Origin: CAJXYS01 sp913063035 | GTDB lineage: Bacteria; Pseudomonadota; Alphaproteobacteria; Rhodobacterales; Rhodobacteraceae | DNA length: 64,000 bases | Direction of reading: 5' to 3' | NCBI RefSeq assembly: GCF_050586465.1 | Contig: NZ_JBOCEG010000003.1 | Span: 62,001-126,000, forward strand | Part shown: positions 26,148 to 34,687 of the stretch, piece after piece | How the letters are laid out: every line of letters begins with the position of its first letter | Numbering within the stretch: position 1 is the stretch's first letter | Translations under genes and position numbers: made by a program | The notes under the pieces: model-generated | Seen by the model: only the letters and a program-made list of their open reading frames with translations | Told to the model about the DNA's origin: nothing | The model's database searches: none

Positions 26148-27895
26148 TGCAGATCGAACGCCACGACACCGATATCCTTATCCTTGGCACCGGGGGCGCC
26201 GGGCTCTTCGCCGCGCTCCACGCGCAGCAGGCCGCGCCCGAGCAGAAGATCACCATCGCGGTGAAGGGGCTGATCGGGAAATGCGGCTGCACCCGCATGG
26301 TGCAGGGCGGCTACAACGTGGCCGTCGGCACCGGCGATTCGGTCGAGCGGCATTTCATGGACACGATCAAGGGCGGCAAGTGGCTGCCCGACCAGGACAT
26401 GGCCTGGAAACTCTGCAAGACCGCCGTCGAGCGGATCACGGAGCTGGAAAACGAGATCGGCTGCTTCTTCGACCGCAACCCGGACGGCACGCTGCACCAG
26501 AAGGCCTTTGCCGGGCAGACCGCCGACCGGACCGTGCACAAGGGCGACCTGACCGGTATCGAGATCATCAGCCGCCTGATGGAACAGGTTCTCGCCCGCC
26601 CGGTCGAGAAGCTCGAGGAACATCGCGCCATCGGCCTGATCCCCGCCAAGGGCGGCGAGGGCCTGGCCGGGGTGCTCTTCATCGACATGCGGCGCGGCGC
26701 CTTCCGCTTCGTCCGGGCCAAGACGGTGCTGATGGCCACGGGGGGCGGGCCGACCATGTACCGCTATCACACCCCCTCGGGCGACAAGACGATGGACGGG
26801 CTGGCCATGGCGCTGCGCCTCGGCCTGCCGCTGCGCGACATGGAGATGGTGCAGTTCCATCCCACCGGGCTTCTGGCCGGGCTGGGCACCCGGATGACCG
26901 GCACCGTTCTGGAAGAGGGCCTGCGTGGCGCCGGCGGCTACCTGCTGAACGGCGACGGGCAGCGCTTCATGTTCGACTACGACGATCACGGCGAACGGGC
27001 GACGCGCGACGTGGTCAGCCGCGGCATGTATGCCGAGATGCGCGCCGGCCGCACCACGCCGAATGGCGGGGTCTACATCTCGATGGCCCATCTCGGCCCC
27101 GACAAGGTCGCCAGCCAGTTCAAGGGCATGGTCAAGCGCTGCGCCGATTGCGGCTTCGACCTGGCTGGCGGCCGGGTCGAGGTGGTGCCGACGGCGCATT
27201 ACTTCATGGGCGGCGTCGTGGTCGACCCCGAGACGCGCACCGCCATTCCCGGGCTCTACGTCGCGGGCGAGGATGCGGGCGGCGCGCATGGCTCCAACCG
27301 GCTGGGCGGCAACGGGGTGGCGAACTCGACCGTCTATGGCGGTGTCGCGGGCGACGTGATGGCGGCGGACGCCCGCGCCATGACGTCGCTGCGCACGCCC
27401 GACGAGGCCGTGCTCGAGGCCGAGATCGCCCGCGCCCGTCATCCGCTCACCCGCAAGGCGCAGCCGATCCAGCCGTTGCGCGAGGCGCTGATGGACGCGA
27501 TGTGGGAAGACGTGGGCGTCCTGCGCGACGCCGAGGGCCTGAAGCGCGGCGCCGCGCGCGTGGCCGAGATCGGCGCCGAGCTGAAGGAGATCGGCGTCGC
27601 CGACGACAACCTGGCCTTCAACCTCACCTGGCACGACTGGCTGAACCTGCAGAGCCTGGTGGAGATTTCCGACGTTATCGCGCGCGCCGCGCTCTGGCGC
27701 GAGAATTCCCGCGGCGCCCATTACCGCGAGGACTTCCCCGAGACGGGCGACCTGGAAAGCTCCTACTTCACCGTGGCGCGGCAGGTTGACGGCGAGACCG
27801 AGGTCACCCGCGAGGCGGTCGAGTTCAGCATCGTCCGCCCGGGCGAGACCCTGCTGAAAGAGGACGAGGCCGAAACACTGGTGGCAGCACAATGA
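26147..27895 (+). CDS. Sdh/Frd-superfamily flavoprotein with atypical active site
   Basis: 582 residues from ATG 26147. FAD-binding GTGGAGLFAA at 14-23; substrate-site residues H238 (FHPTG), R287 (TRDVV), H351 (AHYFMGG) and R385 (NRLGGN) align with the SDH/FRD catalytic set. Two departures stand out: the His that covalently binds FAD in SdhA/FrdA (SHTxxxQGG) is Cys48 here (GCTRMVQGG), and the Thr of the TEG substrate motif is Glu256 (LEEG). RGEGG also reads RGAGG. These suggest non-covalent FAD and a substrate other than succinate. With the Fe-S and anchor subunits it would exchange electrons with quinone at the cytoplasmic face of the membrane. True direction of reaction is unknown. Confidence 0.9.
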   Translation: MQIERHDTDILILGTGGAGLFAALHAQQAAPEQKITIAVKGLIGKCGCTRMVQGGYNVAVGTGDSVERHFMDTIKGGKWLPDQDMAWKLCKTAVERITELENEIGCFFDRNPDGTLHQKAFAGQTADRTVHKGDLTGIEIISRLMEQVLARPVEKLEEHRAIGLIPAKGGEGLAGVLFIDMRRGAFRFVRAKTVLMATGGGPTMYRYHTPSGDKTMDGLAMALRLGLPLRDMEMVQFHPTGLLAGLGTRMTGTVLEEGLRGAGGYLLNGDGQRFMFDYDDHGERATRDVVSRGMYAEMRAGRTTPNGGVYISMAHLGPDKVASQFKGMVKRCADCGFDLAGGRVEVVPTAHYFMGGVVVDPETRTAIPGLYVAGEDAGGAHGSNRLGGNGVANSTVYGGVAGDVMAADARAMTSLRTPDEAVLEAEIARARHPLTRKAQPIQPLREALMDAMWEDVGVLRDAEGLKRGAARVAEIGAELKEIGVADDNLAFNLTWHDWLNLQSLVEISDVIARAALWRENSRGAHYREDFPETGDLESSYFTVARQVDGETEVTREAVEFSIVRPGETLLKEDEAETLVAAQ

Positions 27896-28860
27896 TACCC
27901 ATAGACACGATCCAGACGACCGCCGAGTCCCTGATGGACAAGGCCGCGATCGAGATTCCCGACGATTACCTGACCGGGTTGCAGGCCGCGGCGGCCGACG
28001 AGGAGGGCGACCTGTCCTCCTTCGTGCTCCAGGCGATGCTGGAGAATTACGAGGCCGCCAAGGAGGACCGCCGCGCCATGTGCGGCGACACCGGCTGCCC
28101 GCGCTGGTACGTCAAGATGAGCAACGACGCCCGCGTCGAGGGCGGCCCGATCGCGCTGGAAGAGGCGCTCCGCCGGGCCACGGCCAACGCCACCAACGGC
28201 GTGCCGCTGCGCCCGAACCGGGTGCACCCGCTCTGGCGCACCGACCACGACAACAACGTCGGTATCAACGCCCCCGAGATCGAATACGGTTTCGAGCCGG
28301 AACCCGAAGGCGAGTGGATCGACCTCATCACGGTGCACAAGGGCGGGCTTTTCGGCACCGATTACCGCATGCTGTTCCCCTCCGACGGGATCGAGGGGAT
28401 CAAGCGCTTCTACCTCGACAGCCTCGTGGCCTTCGGCAAGCGCGGGCTGGCCTGCCAGCCGGCGATCATCGGCATCGGGCTCGGGGGCTCAAAGGACACC
28501 TGCATGGTGCTCGGCAAGCGCGCGGCCTGCCTGCGCACCGTGGGCGACCGCAACCCCGACCCCGAGATCGCCAAGCTGGAAGAGGAGTTCAAGGAACTCG
28601 GCAATTCCATCGGCATGGGCGCGATGGGCTTCGTCGGCAAGAACATGGTGATCGATTGCCATATCGAGGTCGGCTACTGCCATACCGGCGGCATGCAGAT
28701 GAGCGTCCACGCTTTCTGCCTGTCCTCGCGCCGCGCGGTGGCGCGGATCCACGCCGACGGGCGGGTGGAATACCGCACCGATCCGCAGTGGTTCACCGAT
28801 TATCAACGCAGGGAGACGGTCGCATGGCAGCCGACGGAAAGCCAAAGCAAATCCGCCTGA
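27892..28860 (+). CDS. Class I fumarase/tartrate dehydratase-like alpha subunit
   Basis: 322 residues, overlapping the flavoprotein stop by 4 bases. The alpha-subunit motifs are present: CGDTG at C64 (usually CQDTG), ACQPAIIGIGLGGSKD with C188, and GYCHTGG with C263; these three Cys are the likely 4Fe-4S ligands. The family adds or removes water on dicarboxylates such as fumarate, mesaconate or tartrate. The C-terminus overlaps the beta gene by 37 bases in another frame. Operon linkage to an Sdh-like enzyme suggests it hydrates the unsaturated product of that enzyme. Confidence 0.87.
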   Translation: MIPIDTIQTTAESLMDKAAIEIPDDYLTGLQAAAADEEGDLSSFVLQAMLENYEAAKEDRRAMCGDTGCPRWYVKMSNDARVEGGPIALEEALRRATANATNGVPLRPNRVHPLWRTDHDNNVGINAPEIEYGFEPEPEGEWIDLITVHKGGLFGTDYRMLFPSDGIEGIKRFYLDSLVAFGKRGLACQPAIIGIGLGGSKDTCMVLGKRAACLRTVGDRNPDPEIAKLEEEFKELGNSIGMGAMGFVGKNMVIDCHIEVGYCHTGGMQMSVHAFCLSSRRAVARIHADGRVEYRTDPQWFTDYQRRETVAWQPTESQSKSA

Positions 28861-29501
28861 GCACCAACCCCTCGCGGGAAGAGCTCGAAAAGCTCAGCAT
28901 CGGCGACATCGTCTATCTCGACGGCACGGTCTACACAGGGCGCGAGGGCGTCTACAAGCGCGCCCTCGAGGAGGGCGAACCGCTGCCGCTGGACCTGCCG
29001 GCCGAAAGCGCGGCGAATTTCCACTGCTCGCCCGCCGCGACCCAGGACGATGACGGCAACGTCAAGATGGGCGCGGTGACGGCCACGGCCTCGTTCCGCT
29101 TCAGCAAGTGGATCGGGGCTTGGTTCCAGAAATCCGGCGCCAGGCTGATCCTCGGCAAGGGCGGCATGAGCGCCAAGGACTACCGCGAGCATTTCGTGCC
29201 CAACGGCGCGATCTACCTGACGACGGTGGGCTACGGGACTGGCGCGCTGCTCGGGCGCGGGGTGAAGGGCGTGAAGGCCGTCCACTGGCGCAAGGAACTG
29301 GGCCTCGCCCAGGCGATGTGGGTGATCGAGGTGGAAAATTTCGGGCCGTTCATCGTCGAGAGCGATCTCGAGGGCAACAGCCTCTTCGAGCGCGAGAACG
29401 CCCGCATCGCCGAGAATCTCGACAAGGTCTACGAGGGCACCCGCCCGGCCGTTCTGAAACGCTTCGGCGAGACCGACGACCGCTCCGACGAGCTGATCTG
29501 A
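28824..29501 (+). CDS. Class I fumarase/tartrate dehydratase-like beta subunit, diverged active site
   Basis: 225 residues from ATG 28824 (gggaga upstream). GDIVYLDGTVYTGR and ARLILGKGGM are the expected beta-subunit landmarks. Two catalytic motifs are changed: the usual RDxxH (TGRDAAHKR or CRDVCHRR) reads REGVY at 40-44, and the usual GPTTSxRM loop reads TATASFRF at 86-93, keeping only one Thr and the Arg. It forms the Fe-S hydratase with the alpha subunit. The changes argue for a substrate other than fumarate, mesaconate or tartrate. Confidence 0.87.
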   Translation: MAADGKPKQIRLSTNPSREELEKLSIGDIVYLDGTVYTGREGVYKRALEEGEPLPLDLPAESAANFHCSPAATQDDDGNVKMGAVTATASFRFSKWIGAWFQKSGARLILGKGGMSAKDYREHFVPNGAIYLTTVGYGTGALLGRGVKGVKAVHWRKELGLAQAMWVIEVENFGPFIVESDLEGNSLFERENARIAENLDKVYEGTRPAVLKRFGETDDRSDELI

Positions 29502-29504
29502 GCC

Positions 29505-30686
29505 ATGGCGGGGGCGCCGCCGCTCGACGGAATCCGGGTGCTGGACCTGAGCCATGTCCTGGCAGGCCCCTTCGCGACCTACCAGCTCGCCCTGCTCGGT
29601 GCCGAGGTGACCCGCATCGAGCATCCCGACGGCACCGATTTCGTGCGCCGCCACGGCGGCACCGAGGCGATGAAGGCCGCGGGGCTCGGGGCGTCCTTCC
29701 TCAGCCAGAACGCGGGCAAGCGGTCGGTCGCGCTCGATCTCAAGACCGCGGCCGGGCGCGATGCCTGCCTGCGGCTCGCCGCGGGCGCCGACGTGGTGAT
29801 GGAAAACTTCCGCCCCGGCGTGGTGGACCGGCTCGGCGTCGGCTTCGAGGCGGTGCGCGCGGTCCGCCCCGATATCGTCTATTGCAGCCTGACGGGCTAC
29901 GGCCAGGACGGCCCGCTCGCCGGCGCGCCGGCCTATGACCATATCCTTCAGGGCATCTCCGGCATGATGGCGATGACCGGGACCGCGGAAAGCGGTCCGC
30001 TGCGCGTGGGGTTCCCGATCGTCGACTACATCGCCGGGCAGCAGGCGGCGCTCGGCATCCTGGCGGCGCTCCACCGGCGGCGGGCCGGGCAGGGCGGGGC
30101 GCAGTATCTCGGCGTGCCGATGCTCGACAGTCTCGTGGCGATGATGGCGGCCTATGCGGTGCACTGGCAGACCACCGGGACGCTGCGCGGGCTCGAGGGC
30201 AACCGCGCCTTTTCCGACAGCCCGTTCTCGGGCGTCTTCGACACCGCCGACGGCCAGCTCGTCATCACCGCGAACACGGCGCCGCAGGCCCGCCGCCTGT
30301 CCGAGGCGCTGGGCCTGCCGGACCTGCCCGGCGCGCCCGAGGCCGAGATCGCCGCCGCCCTGCGCGCGGCGTTCCAGGCGCGCGATGCCGCGGCCTGGGA
30401 GGCCCGCCTGGCGGCGGTCCATGTGCCGGCCGCAAAGCTGCGCACGCTGGCCGAGATCCTCGCCCATCCGCAGATGCGGGCGGGCGGGCTGATGCGGTCG
30501 ATGCCCGTGCCGGAACTGGGGATGGAGGTCGCGGTTCCGGGCAGCCCGGTGCAGACCGACGCCTGGGAGACGCCCGCGCCCGCGCCCGCGCCGACGCTTG
30601 GCCGCGACACCGAGGCCGTGCTGCTCGAGGCGGGCTTCAGCGCCGCCGAGATCGCCGCGCTGCGGGCGGAGGGTGCGCTGGGCTGA
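29505..30686 (+). CDS. Class III (CaiB/BaiF family) CoA-transferase
   Basis: 393 residues, 3 bases after the beta subunit. Family III landmarks: LDLSHVLAGPFATYQLA, GADVVRIEHP-like GAEVTRIEHP, NAGKRSVALDLK, VVMENFRPGVVDRLG, and the nucleophilic Asp in GFPIVDYIAG. It transfers CoA from a donor acyl-CoA to a carboxylic acid through an enzyme anhydride. As the last gene of the operon it probably activates the hydroxy-diacid made by the hydratase for cleavage by an aldolase/lyase encoded elsewhere. Inference: a complete oxidise-hydrate-activate pathway in one transcript. Confidence 0.92.
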   Translation: MAGAPPLDGIRVLDLSHVLAGPFATYQLALLGAEVTRIEHPDGTDFVRRHGGTEAMKAAGLGASFLSQNAGKRSVALDLKTAAGRDACLRLAAGADVVMENFRPGVVDRLGVGFEAVRAVRPDIVYCSLTGYGQDGPLAGAPAYDHILQGISGMMAMTGTAESGPLRVGFPIVDYIAGQQAALGILAALHRRRAGQGGAQYLGVPMLDSLVAMMAAYAVHWQTTGTLRGLEGNRAFSDSPFSGVFDTADGQLVITANTAPQARRLSEALGLPDLPGAPEAEIAAALRAAFQARDAAAWEARLAAVHVPAAKLRTLAEILAHPQMRAGGLMRSMPVPELGMEVAVPGSPVQTDAWETPAPAPAPTLGRDTEAVLLEAGFSAAEIAALRAEGALG

Positions 30687-30689
30687 GGC

Positions 30690-31433
30690 TCAGGCCATCA
30701 TCAGCTCGCGCAGCATCAGCCCGAGCCCCGAGATGAACATCAGCACGATCACCAATCGCTGGAAGGCCGTGTCCGACACGCGCTTGAACACCAGGATCCC
30801 GATCTGGGTGGCGATGATCGTGACCGGCAGCGCCAGCGCCATGGTGATCAGCGATTGCCGCCCGATATCGCCGGTGACCGCCAGGATCGCGGCCGAGATG
30901 CCGAGGATCGCCACGTTGAAAGGCTGAAGCAGCGCCCGCCGTTCGGACTTGCCCCAGCGGCGCATGGCCGACCACATGGTGGGCAGCGCGCCCGATAGCC
31001 CGGCCACCGCGCCCAGGAAGCCGCTGACGAACCCGATACCGCCGTCGATCACCGGGGTGGGGCGCGTGAGGTTCGGCAGCTCGCGGCGAAAGGCGAAAAA
31101 GCCGCCATAGAGGATCAGGAAACCGGCGATCACCAGCTTGAGCGACCGCGAGTCGATGACGTCGAGCAGCATCAGCCCGAGCGGGATGCCCAGCAGCGCC
31201 GGCAACAGGAAGCGCAGCAGCCGCGGCCAGTCGACCGAGGTGCGCACCAGGTAGACGCCCTGCAGCCCGCTGACCACCGACATGACCAGCGCCGCGGGCA
31301 CCGCCTGGACGGGCGGCATCACCTGCAGCCACCAGCTGAGCGCGAAGAGCGACAGGCCGAACCCGGCCAAACCGGTAACGAAGCCGCCGCAGAAACCGCC
31401 CAGGAGGATGACCACTACGGTCTCGAGGGTCAT
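30690..31433 (-). CDS. TauE/SafE family membrane exporter
   Basis: 247 residues, about eight helices, with the TauE/SafE pattern GFCGGFVTGLAGFGLSLFAL at the N-terminus and FVSGFLGAVAGLSGALPTMW in the repeat half. Members export sulfite, sulfoacetate or other anions, or have unknown roles. Third gene of a minus-strand operon after LysR and a hydrolase, all overlapping. Convergent with the CoA-transferase, whose stop is 3 bases away. A second family member lies at 39024. Confidence 0.88.
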   Translation of the reverse strand: MTLETVVVILLGGFCGGFVTGLAGFGLSLFALSWWLQVMPPVQAVPAALVMSVVSGLQGVYLVRTSVDWPRLLRFLLPALLGIPLGLMLLDVIDSRSLKLVIAGFLILYGGFFAFRRELPNLTRPTPVIDGGIGFVSGFLGAVAGLSGALPTMWSAMRRWGKSERRALLQPFNVAILGISAAILAVTGDIGRQSLITMALALPVTIIATQIGILVFKRVSDTAFQRLVIVLMFISGLGLMLRELMMA

Positions 31434-32041
31434 GCGGCGGCGGTGCTCGCCGCCTGCAGGCGGTCCCGGATCAGCTGGTTCAGCGCCTCGGCCTGGTCGG
31501 AGTCGAAGAGGAACTGCGCATGGGCGGCGCCGGGATAGACCTCGAGGCTCTTTTCGGCGGTGCAGGCGTCGTACATGGCGCGGACATCCGCCGCGCAGTC
31601 CTCGTCTTCGCTGACCACGAAGGCCACGTGACCGCCGGCCAGGTCTTCCGGCGCGCTCATCTGGCGGGGCGAGAGCAGCATCAGCAGCGCCACCTCGCCG
31701 GCCAGGCCCGCGATCGCGGCCTCGGCCGCGGCGACGGCGCCCATCGATCCGCCGATCACCGAGACCGGCCCGCAGCCGCGGGCGCGCAGCGCGGCCAGCC
31801 CGCCGGCCACGTCCGCGGCATAGGTCTTGGGCGCGCCGTCGCCGGTCGATTCGCCGTAGCCGCGGAAGTTGGGCGCCAGCACGGTGTAGCCCGCCCCCTG
31901 CAGCCCCGTGGCGAGCTCTGCCCAGCTGTCCTTGTCGAAGACCTTGCCATGGGCAAGCAGCACCCCGTGGGCGCCGCCCGGATAGAGGTCGGCCTCGATC
32001 CGGCCGCCCTCGGCGGCGTCGTAGCGGATGGTTTCAGTCAT
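31430..32041 (-). CDS. Small alpha/beta hydrolase
   Basis: 203 residues. Nucleophile elbow GGSMGA near residue 97 (Ser), acid in the SEDEDCAADV segment, and His in GAAHAQFLF near residue 174; FRGYGESTGDG is the usual post-strand-4 loop. Cytoplasmic, no signal. Dienelactone-hydrolase-like size. Overlaps the LysR gene by 8 bases and the TauE gene by 4, so it is in their operon. Substrate unknown. Confidence 0.85.
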   Translation of the reverse strand: MTETIRYDAAEGGRIEADLYPGGAHGVLLAHGKVFDKDSWAELATGLQGAGYTVLAPNFRGYGESTGDGAPKTYAADVAGGLAALRARGCGPVSVIGGSMGAVAAAEAAIAGLAGEVALLMLLSPRQMSAPEDLAGGHVAFVVSEDEDCAADVRAMYDACTAEKSLEVYPGAAHAQFLFDSDQAEALNQLIRDRLQAASTAAA

Positions 32042-32981
32042 TGGTCGGTTTCCTTTCGCTATCCCCCGTGGTGGTCTCCGCGGGTGTTTGCCGGCGCGGA
32101 TCGAAGCGCCCGATTTCGACGGTTTTCTGGAGCTTTGCCCGCAATTCCTCGAGCACCCGGACCTTCACGCGGTCCCGCCGCGAGAGCACGCCCATCACGC
32201 GTACCGCGTTCGAATCCCCCAGCGGAATCCGGCGCAGCGGCAGCCGGTCGGCCACGACGACCGACTGGCGCGGCACGATGGAGACCCCGAGATTGGCATA
32301 GACCATGGACGAGATCGCCTCGAGGTTCTCAAGTTCCATGCTGTCGGCGACGCGGATTCCCCGGTCGCGCAGCCAATGATCGATCATCGCGCCCACCACG
32401 GCCTTGCGGGAAAAGCGGATGAAGGGGTTGGTCTCCAGCAACTCGCGCGGATCCTCGCTTTCGGTCTCGGCGGCGGCGATCAGTTCCAGCGGCTCGACGG
32501 CGATCTCGTGCCAGTCGGTGGTGGCCGGGACCGAGAGCGGCTTGGTGATCACCGCGGCATCGAGCGCGCCGCGCTCGAGCTGTTCGACGAGATCGATGGT
32601 GGCGCCGGGCACGACGCGGACGTGCAGATCCGGGTAATCGTCCTTGAGCATCGCCACCGAAAACGGCACCATCCCGGTCAACGCCGTCGGTACCGCGCCG
32701 AGCGTGAGTTCCCCGGCCAGCCCCCCGTCGCCGAGCGCCGCCGGCACGATGCTGTCATAGGCGGCGACGACCTTGCGCGCCTCTGCCACCAGGGCATGGC
32801 CGAGCGGGGTCAGGCTGGATGTCCGGCTCGAGCGGTCGAAGAGGGAAACCTGCCACTCCTGCTCCAGCGCCTTCATCTGCTGGCTGACGGCGGCGTGGGT
32901 GACGAAAACGGCCTCCGCCGCGGCGCTGAACGTTCCGTGATCGGCCACCGCAATGAGCGTTCTGAGATTGCGGATGGACAC
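32034..32981 (-). CDS. LysR-family transcriptional regulator
   Basis: 315 residues. N-terminal winged HTH (SIRNLRTLIAVADHGTFSAA through THAAVSQQMKALE) and a C-terminal effector domain of the periplasmic-binding type. Divergent from tctC with 176 bases between, where a repeated GTAAGAA-type operator sits; most likely it activates the transporter/enzyme operon in response to the imported acid or a metabolite and represses itself. The N-terminus is clear; the C-terminal ~25 residues are Arg/Thr-rich and probably disordered. Confidence 0.92.
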   Translation of the reverse strand: MSIRNLRTLIAVADHGTFSAAAEAVFVTHAAVSQQMKALEQEWQVSLFDRSSRTSSLTPLGHALVAEARKVVAAYDSIVPAALGDGGLAGELTLGAVPTALTGMVPFSVAMLKDDYPDLHVRVVPGATIDLVEQLERGALDAAVITKPLSVPATTDWHEIAVEPLELIAAAETESEDPRELLETNPFIRFSRKAVVGAMIDHWLRDRGIRVADSMELENLEAISSMVYANLGVSIVPRQSVVVADRLPLRRIPLGDSNAVRVMGVLSRRDRVKVRVLEELRAKLQKTVEIGRFDPRRQTPAETTTGDSERKPTND

Positions 32982-33000
32982 AAGAGAGCCGCCTCTTATT

Positions 33001-33057
33001 GTAAGAAAATATTGCGTTCCGGGTAAGAAGATATCACTATCGCTAAAAATATCTTAC
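33001..33057. promoter_or_regulatory. Repeated operator in the LysR/tctC divergent promoter
   Basis: GTAAGAAxATAT occurs at 33001-33012 and again at 33023-33034, exactly 22 bases (two helical turns) apart, and ATATCTTAC (33049-33057) is a third copy in inverse orientation; AAGATAT/ATATCTT (33028-33034, 33049-33055) is a perfect inverted repeat. The patch is strikingly AT-rich. Probable LysR binding array. Confidence 0.65.
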
Positions 33058-33157
33058 TTTTAACCTGTGTCAACAAGCCGTCAAATGACAATATCTGGGC
33101 GCCGGCCAACGGCAGCGACGGGCGCCCGCAAGGAAAACCGAAACTGGGAGGACTAGA

Positions 33158-34141
33158 ATGCGACATCTCGTGAAAGGCGCCACCATCGCGGCAGCCGTGA
33201 GCGTAACGGCCTCGATGGCCGTGGCCGAATATCCCGAGCGACCGATCACCATGGTGATTCCCTACGGCCCGGGTGGTGCGACCGACATCTCGGCGCGCAC
33301 GATTTCCGAGCCGCTGACCACGGCGGTCGACAACCCGCTGGTCATGGTCAACCGCACCGGCGCGGGCGGCGCGACGGGCTCCGTGTCGGTCCAGAACGCC
33401 AATCCCGACGGCTACACCATGCTGTTCGCCCGCGTCGGCTCGCACACGGTGAACCCGGCGATGAAGGCGACGCTGCCCTACACGCTGGACGATTTCCGCT
33501 TCGTCGGCGTCTACGAGATCAACCCGGTGGCCTGCGCCGTGCATCCCGACTCGGGTTACGACAGCATGGAGGACCTGGTCGCGGAGGTGAACGCGAACCC
33601 CGGCACCGTCAGCTACAGTTCGTCCGGCGTCGGCTCGCTGCTGCACCTCGCGGGCGCCATGATGCTGCGGGAGTTCGGCGTCGAGAACCCCGTCGAATCC
33701 GCCATCCACATCCCGCTCAAGGGCGGCGGGGCGGCGGCGACCGCCGTGCTGAACGGCACCGCGACCTTTATCTGCACCAACTCCTCGGCGCTGGCGAGCT
33801 TCGTCACCAACGAGCAGCTGAAGCCGCTCGTGGTGACCACGGCCGAGCCGGTGGTGGGCTTCGACGCGCCGACCTCGGCGGATCTCGACATGCCGCAGCT
33901 CCAGCGGCTCGTCGGGTGGACCGGCATCGCGGGACCGGACGGCTTGCCGGACGACATCGCCGCGAAATGGGGTGAATGGCTTGCCGCGGCGACCTCCGAC
34001 GAGGAGTTTGTCTCCAAGATGGAGGCACGCGGCTCGGTCATCCGGCTGATGGATCCGGTGGAATCGCAGGAATTCATCGAGACCCAGTACGAGGTCTTCC
34101 GCGAGCTCGTGGATGACCTTGGCATGCGGATCGAAGGCTGA
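33158..34141 (+). CDS. tctC: Tripartite tricarboxylate transporter binding protein TctC
   Basis: 327 residues with Sec signal (MRHLVKGATIAAAVSVTASM, cleavage after AVA near residue 22). The mature part has the TctC/Bug fold: YPERPITMVIPYGPGGATDI near the start and the second loop NPDGYTMLF at about 80. Bug proteins bind carboxylates through two such loops. ggaggac upstream supports the start. First gene of the operon opposite the LysR gene. Confidence 0.93.
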   Translation: MRHLVKGATIAAAVSVTASMAVAEYPERPITMVIPYGPGGATDISARTISEPLTTAVDNPLVMVNRTGAGGATGSVSVQNANPDGYTMLFARVGSHTVNPAMKATLPYTLDDFRFVGVYEINPVACAVHPDSGYDSMEDLVAEVNANPGTVSYSSSGVGSLLHLAGAMMLREFGVENPVESAIHIPLKGGGAAATAVLNGTATFICTNSSALASFVTNEQLKPLVVTTAEPVVGFDAPTSADLDMPQLQRLVGWTGIAGPDGLPDDIAAKWGEWLAAATSDEEFVSKMEARGSVIRLMDPVESQEFIETQYEVFRELVDDLGMRIEG

Positions 34142-34149
34142 TCCGGTCC

Positions 34150-34178
34150 GGGGCCGCGGCGACCTGCGCCGCGGCCCC
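34150..34178 (+). promoter_or_regulatory. Perfect 12-bp stem-loop between tctC and tctB
   Basis: Bases 34150-34161 (GGGGCCGCGGCG) pair perfectly with 34167-34178 around loop ACCTG. No T-run follows and the tctB ribosome site (caggggg) is close, so it more likely protects tctC mRNA 3' ends than terminates fully. Confidence 0.6.
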
Positions 34179-34195
34179 GATCTCAGGGGGATTAC

Positions 34196-34687
34196 ATGCT
34201 GAAGTCGTCGCATTTCACGATCGGGCTCGCGTCTCTGGCGCTTTCCGCATTTCTCTTCCTCTTCGCCATTCCGACCTGGGTCACGACCCCCGGCAACGTC
34301 TCCAACGTCGTGCTGTCGCCGGTCTTCTGGCCCTACGCGCTGTCCGGCGTCCTGGCGCTGGTGGGCGCGGGACTTCTGATCATGGGCAGCCGCGAGATCG
34401 TGGCGGCGCCTGACGACGCAGCGGACGCGCCCGCGCACGGGACCGAAGCCTGGATGCGGCTCGGCGCGATGGCGGTCCTGATGGCGGTCTACGCCGCGGC
34501 GATCCCGCGGCTCGGCATGGTCTGGGCCTCGATGCTGGCCTTCGCCGCCGCGGCCTTCCTGATGCGCACCCGCCACCCGCTGCCCGCGCTGGTCTCGGCC
34601 GTCGCGGTGCCGCTCATCCTCTATGCCTTCTTTGCCCACGTGGCGTCCGTCGCGGTGCCCCAGGGCGATTTCGTGAGGTTGCCGTGA
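34196..34687 (+). CDS. tctB: Tripartite tricarboxylate transporter small membrane subunit TctB
   Basis: 163 residues with four predicted helices, first ASLALSAFLFLFAIPTWV, last ALVSAVAVPLILYAFFAHVA. The family is poorly conserved; the call rests on helix pattern, length and position between tctC and tctA. Its stop overlaps the GTG start of tctA by 4 bases. Confidence 0.9.
   Translation: MLKSSHFTIGLASLALSAFLFLFAIPTWVTTPGNVSNVVLSPVFWPYALSGVLALVGAGLLIMGSREIVAAPDDAADAPAHGTEAWMRLGAMAVLMAVYAAAIPRLGMVWASMLAFAAAAFLMRTRHPLPALVSAVAVPLILYAFFAHVASVAVPQGDFVRLP

Noticed and set aside
33020..33029. CGGGTAAGAA in the LysR operator as a third copy of the 60-bp element
   Set aside because: Only 10 bases match and the rest differs; explained better by the local GTAAGAA operator repeat.
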